Shown: positions 60,375-64,000 of the stretch, piece by piece | Layout: each line of letters begins with the position of its first letter | Numbering within the stretch: the stretch's first letter is position 1 | Source of the DNA: Campylobacterales bacterium | GTDB lineage: Bacteria; Campylobacterota; Campylobacteria; Campylobacterales; QNZT01 | Length of the DNA: 64,000 nt | Direction of reading: 5' to 3' | NCBI GenBank assembly: GCA_024278835.1 | Contig: JAJRSK010000033.1 | Coordinates: 62,001 to 126,000, forward strand | Notes under the pieces: model-generated | What the model was told of the DNA's origin: nothing | The model's input: the letters and a program-made list of their open reading frames with translations, nothing else | Databases searched by the model: none | Made by a program: the position numbers and the translations under genes

Positions 60375-63300
60375 TTAGTCTCCCTCCTCAGGATTTAACG
60401 GCGCATTGGCTAAGTCTTTAGGTCGTATAATCCAAAAGTCTCGTAATGTGTGTCTAAAGTTATCCAAAATATATTGTGCTTTATCGCTTGATGTTTCATC
60501 TACATAATTTTTCAGTAGCTTTTTGATGAAGTGTCGCTCTTCATCACTCTCATCTGTATCTATTCTTTTTGCTGAAACCAACTCTTGATTAAGGTTATCG
60601 ATAAATTCATGTTCTTTATCATAGACAAAAGCAACACCACCCGTCATACCAGCACCAAAGTTCACACCAGTTTTACCTAAGATGACCACTATACCACCTG
60701 TCATATACTCACAAGGGTGATCCCCTGTTCCTTCAACGATAGCTGTCGTTCCTGAGTTTCTCACACAAAAACGCTCCCCTACAGAGCCCGCGATATAAAG
60801 CTTACCACCCGTTGCACCATAAAGACAGGTATTACCACCACAAGAGAATTTATCACTTTGTGTTTTTGGCGTGATGATGATTTTACCACCATTCATACCC
60901 TTGCCGATATAATCATTGCCAGCACCATTGAGGTAGATAGAGATACCGCTACTTAAAAATGCTCCTAGTGATTGCCCAGCAACACCATGGAGTTTAAAGG
61001 TGATACTATCATCTGCTAAACCTTTATTGCCATAATATTTTGCAATCTCTCCAGAGATAAGTGTTCCAAAACTTCTATGGATATTTTGAATCTCTTTTTT
61101 AAGGACTATCTTTTCATTTGGATTAGAGATGACAGGATAAACTTCTTTTAAAATCCCTTTTTCAAACTCATTTTTATCAAATGGTTCGTTAGATTCTCTT
61201 TGACAAGTATCTACACCATCTAGTCGCATAAGAACAGATGAAAAATCAAACTTTTTAGCCATAGGATCATCGATGACTTTTAGTAAGTCACTTCGACCAA
61301 CAATCTCCTCCATGCTCTTATAACCAAGCGTTGCCAACATCTCACGTACATCTTCTGCTAGAAGGGTAAAGTAATTTACCACTCTATCGACCGTCCCCAC
61401 AAAATGCTCACGTAAAACTTCATCTTGCGTAGCAACACCTACCGTACATTTATTGAGATGACAGATTCTCAGCATCCTACAACCAACAAGTGTTAAAGCA
61501 CCCGTACCAAAGGCATAACTCTCAGCCCCAAGCATCGCTGCTTTGATAACATCAAGCCCTGTTTTTAAACCACCATCAGTTTGAAGATGCACCATCTCTC
61601 TGAGTCCATTGACTTTAAGTGCATTGTGTGCCTCTGTCAATCCAAGCTCCCAAGGATTACCTGCATACTTGATAGAGGTGAGTGGCGCAGCACCCGTTCC
61701 ACCATCACCACCTGAGATAATGATTTTATCAGCATAAGCTTTTGCCACGCCCGCAGCAATCGTTCCTACACCCGCAGTAGACACAAGCTTCACCGTCACA
61801 GTTGCATCAGGATTTATCTGCTTCATATCAAAGATAAGTTGTGCCAAATCTTCAATAGAGTAGATATCATGATGAGGCGGAGGTGAAATCAATGTCACAC
61901 CCGGCGTCGTATAACGAAGTGAAGCGATTAAAGGTGTGACTTTATGCCCAGGAAGTTGTCCACCCTCACCTGGTTTTGCCCCTTGTGCTACCTTTATCTG
62001 AATCTCTTCCGCACTTCTTAGATACTCAGGCGTAACACCAAAGCGTCCAGAGGCAATCTGTTTGATTTTTGAACGATAAGAACTCTTTAGGCGTGAAGGG
62101 GCTTCACCACCCTCACCACAGTTTGACTGTCCACCGATACGATTCATCGCTTCACCTAGTGCTTCGTGTGCTTCAGGCGAGATGGAACCCAAACTCATTG
62201 CCGCTGTGGCAAAACGCTTGAAGATACTCTCTATCGGTTCTACATCCTCTATCATGATAGGTTTTCTATCTGATGAAAGTTCAAAGAAATCACGAATCAT
62301 CTTTTTATCACGATTGTTGACCAAGTCTTTAAAGGTGTTATAATCAGTTTTTTCATTGGAAATTGCCGCGTCATGAATAGCATTTATCACCTTAGGTGAA
62401 TAATCATGATACTCAAATCCCTCAAGATGTTTATGAAAACCACCCACTTCTAAGGGAAAAAGTTTTTTCGTTCGATCCACCTCCAAAGCATTGTCATAAT
62501 CTCTATCAAGACGTGCTTCAATATCTTCATAACCAAGCCCTGCTATATAGACATGTGAATCTCTAAAACAGTCATCCATGATCTCTCTAGAGAGTCCAAT
62601 CACATCAAAAAGTGACGAGTTTCGATAAGAAGCAATCGTGGCAATACCCATCTTCGACATGATTTTTAAGAGTCCTGCATTTAAGGAAGCATGTACATTT
62701 TTAAACTTCTGTTTTTGTTCATAGCTTGAGATATTATTTTTCTTACTTACTTCTAGGACTGTTGCGTACAAAAGGTAAGGATAGATAGCATTGGCACCAT
62801 AGGCAATCATCGTGGCACACGAATGAGAATCTATCGCTTCTGCTGTCATAGCTATCGTGGAAGTCAAGTGTCTGAGTCCTGCATCTAAAAGCGTTTGATT
62901 GAGGCGACCAACGACCATGGTCATTGGTATACTTTTCATGTTTTCTTTATCGCACCTGTCATCTAAAATGATGATTCTTACACCGTCATCTCGTACCGCT
63001 TTAATCACTCTATCACTCAAAGCATCCAAAGACTTTTTTAAATCTTTTTCAAAAAGTGTAGAAAAAAACTCACTCTTATAGTGTGCATTATATCGTGGCT
63101 GTTCAGGGTCACCAAAGGCACGTAGCACTTGTAGTTTCTCTTCCATCAAAATCGGGCTTATCGCCTTTAAACGGATAGCATGTTCTGGATCTTCTTCAAG
63201 GATATTTTTCACTTCACCAAAACCAGTGTTGAGACTCATCACAACCCTTTCGCGGATTGGATCAATCGGAGGATTGGTCACTTGTGCAAACTTTTGTTTA

Positions 63301-64000
63301 AAAAAGTCTGTAAAATTTCGTTGTTTTTGTGAAAATGCTGCCAAAGGCGTATCATCACCCATAGAACCTGTACTCTCTTTACCCTCATGCATCATCGGGG
63401 TAATCACCATATCGATAATCTCATGTGTGACATTGAAAAATCGCTGTTTTTTAACAAGGTTTCCTATCTCATAGTTTGAGGTGTCACCAAATGGTAACTC
63501 AACATACTCTTGTAAATAGGTCATATTTTCATTGAGCCAATCGGCATAATTGTTGGATGATTTGAGATAATTATCAATCTCGTCACTTTTAAGCACCTTT
63601 CCAAACTTCAAATCAATCCCCATCATCTCGCCACTTTGAAGTCGCCCACGCTCAACGATGTTATCTTCATCGATTTTCAGTACGCCATATTCACTAGAGA
63701 TGATGATGCGCTCATCTTTTGTTATGATGTATTTTGCAGGACGAAGACCATTTCTATCTAAAACACAACCGATATAACGCCCATCTGTTAAACTGACTGC
63801 TGCTGGGCCATCCCATGCTTCAAAACAGGTACTCATATACTCATAAAATGCTCTTAAGTTTGAATCCATATGCGGCGCATTTTGCCACGGTGCTGGAATC
63901 AATGCCCGTGCTGCTTTGAAAAAATCCACACCATTGATCAACAAAAATTCAAACATATTATCAAGTGAACCACTATCACTCAAATCATGCCGTGTGATAG
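60375..64000 (-). CDS. gltB: Glutamate synthase large subunit, 3' part (N-terminus outside)
   Basis: An open frame of about 1208 codons entering from the window edge without a start. The N-terminal glutaminase residues up to about position 250 are missing. SDSGSLDNMFEFL and DGPAAVSLTDGRYIGCVLDRNGLRPAKY belong to the glutaminase domain. GGQSNCGEGGEAP, PGEGGQLPGHKV, IISGGDGGTGAAPLTSIKYAG and CRMLRICHLNKCTVGVATQ (3Fe-4S) form the synthase domain, and GGNTCLYGATGGKLYIAGSVGERF and GGIVVILGKTGVNFGAGMTGG the C-terminal beta-helix. It works with gltD. One palindrome (62250) encodes Ile-Met-Ile. Confidence 0.96.
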   Translation of the reverse strand, partial: ITRHDLSDSGSLDNMFEFLLINGVDFFKAARALIPAPWQNAPHMDSNLRAFYEYMSTCFEAWDGPAAVSLTDGRYIGCVLDRNGLRPAKYIITKDERIIISSEYGVLKIDEDNIVERGRLQSGEMMGIDLKFGKVLKSDEIDNYLKSSNNYADWLNENMTYLQEYVELPFGDTSNYEIGNLVKKQRFFNVTHEIIDMVITPMMHEGKESTGSMGDDTPLAAFSQKQRNFTDFFKQKFAQVTNPPIDPIRERVVMSLNTGFGEVKNILEEDPEHAIRLKAISPILMEEKLQVLRAFGDPEQPRYNAHYKSEFFSTLFEKDLKKSLDALSDRVIKAVRDDGVRIIILDDRCDKENMKSIPMTMVVGRLNQTLLDAGLRHLTSTIAMTAEAIDSHSCATMIAYGANAIYPYLLYATVLEVSKKNNISSYEQKQKFKNVHASLNAGLLKIMSKMGIATIASYRNSSLFDVIGLSREIMDDCFRDSHVYIAGLGYEDIEARLDRDYDNALEVDRTKKLFPLEVGGFHKHLEGFEYHDYSPKVINAIHDAAISNEKTDYNTFKDLVNNRDKKMIRDFFELSSDRKPIMIEDVEPIESIFKRFATAAMSLGSISPEAHEALGEAMNRIGGQSNCGEGGEAPSRLKSSYRSKIKQIASGRFGVTPEYLRSAEEIQIKVAQGAKPGEGGQLPGHKVTPLIASLRYTTPGVTLISPPPHHDIYSIEDLAQLIFDMKQINPDATVTVKLVSTAGVGTIAAGVAKAYADKIIISGGDGGTGAAPLTSIKYAGNPWELGLTEAHNALKVNGLREMVHLQTDGGLKTGLDVIKAAMLGAESYAFGTGALTLVGCRMLRICHLNKCTVGVATQDEVLREHFVGTVDRVVNYFTLLAEDVREMLATLGYKSMEEIVGRSDLLKVIDDPMAKKFDFSSVLMRLDGVDTCQRESNEPFDKNEFEKGILKEVYPVISNPNEKIVLKKEIQNIHRSFGTLISGEIAKYYGNKGLADDSITFKLHGVAGQSLGAFLSSGISIYLNGAGNDYIGKGMNGGKIIITPKTQSDKFSCGGNTCLYGATGGKLYIAGSVGERFCVRNSGTTAIVEGTGDHPCEYMTGGIVVILGKTGVNFGAGMTGGVAFVYDKEHEFIDNLNQELVSAKRIDTDESDEERHFIKKLLKNYVDETSSDKAQYILDNFRHTLRDFWIIRPKDLANAPLNPEEGD

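Larger units (their letters stand above)
6670..62259. repeat. Highly iterated palindrome TATCATGATA, 37 exact copies dispersed
   Basis: Exact copies start at 6670, 6702, 7314, 9147, 10123, 13377, 13902, 14268, 14947, 16161, 17911, 18530, 20959, 22211, 22545, 22773, 23171, 24759, 30268, 30583, 31235, 31581, 33231, 35487, 35754, 36639, 40810, 41340, 46303, 47166, 47753, 50410, 50452, 54793, 55810, 57325 and 62250. One-mismatch copies start at 4891, 9384, 11748, 15144, 37138, 39631, 50201, 53013, 61865 and 62402. Thirty-two exact copies are inside genes; the rest are in gaps, at a start codon (33231) or at a stop codon (57325). At about 38% GC roughly 0.2 copies are expected. It is its own reverse complement, so it has no strand. 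Purpose unknown. Confidence 0.95.

Noticed and set aside
6670-62259. TATCATGATA as a Fur box or other single-regulator operator
   Set aside because: It resembles part of Fur-type AT-rich palindromes, but most copies lie inside coding regions and in all kinds of genes, which does not fit a promoter operator.

Overview
The window reads as chromosome of a Campylobacterota (epsilonproteobacterial) bacterium, most like the Sulfurovum/Sulfurimonas side of the phylum. Supporting signs are the blocks flgA-ubiX-coaD-tmk-hisS-speA-cysE, fliL-acpS, hemC/proS/hemA/ispB/DUF2018 and accD-rlmH-dksA, a UbiD-type decarboxylase of the futalosine menaquinone route, a malate:quinone oxidoreductase next to citrate synthase, and AT-rich DNA. 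The genus is inference. No rRNA or tRNA gene and no CRISPR array was found.

Layout. 1-6.6 kb: a type I-F CRISPR-Cas operon on the minus strand (cas1, cas2-3, an inserted 137-aa nuclease-like gene, start of cas8f/csy1), followed by a decay zone with an orphan MNT nucleotidyltransferase, an antitoxin fossil and a RAMP-like fragment. 6.7-12.4 kb: hemF, a DUF4272 protein, a sodium-dependent transporter, a long inverted repeat, a small protein and a GlnRS-YqeY fusion. 12.5-18.3 kb: an accessory island with a GMC oxidoreductase and its small subunit, facing across an inverted-repeat operator two secreted GKCG-repeat peptides (HvfA-like RiPP precursors), a DoxX protein, an FMN glutamate-synthase-like enzyme and a Cys-rich lipoprotein. 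18.3-26.3 kb: gltA, mqo (in-frame TAG), an outer-membrane protein, a phytase-like esterase, a ThiF-family enzyme, surE, a lipoprotein and a YajR-like MFS carrier. 26.5-34.3 kb: an MlaE permease, fliL-acpS, two tiny membrane proteins, metG, a MurEF-N-like protein, a Ca2+/H+ antiporter and an orphan TRAP binding protein. 34.3-47.6 kb: queC, a candidate sRNA, a DUF255 thioredoxin protein, two paralogous barrel-SPOR proteins, flgA to cysE, and the UbiD-family decarboxylase. 47.7-64 kb: about 16 closely packed minus-strand genes running from gltBD through accD, rlmH, dksA, dusB, ispB, hemA and proS to hemC.

The strongest unexplained signal is not a gene. The perfect palindrome TATCATGATA occurs 37 times between 6670 and 62259 (about 0.2 expected from base composition), mostly inside genes, where it always encodes Tyr-His-Asp or Ile-Met-Ile. 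It behaves like a highly iterated palindrome or a DNA-uptake-type word. It is absent in exact form from the CRISPR end of the window. Other leads are the GKCG-peptide cluster without a visible MNIO enzyme, the nuclease gene and consensus divergent promoter inside the I-F operon, a free-standing sRNA with a CCUCC terminator loop, and the nonsense codon in mqo.
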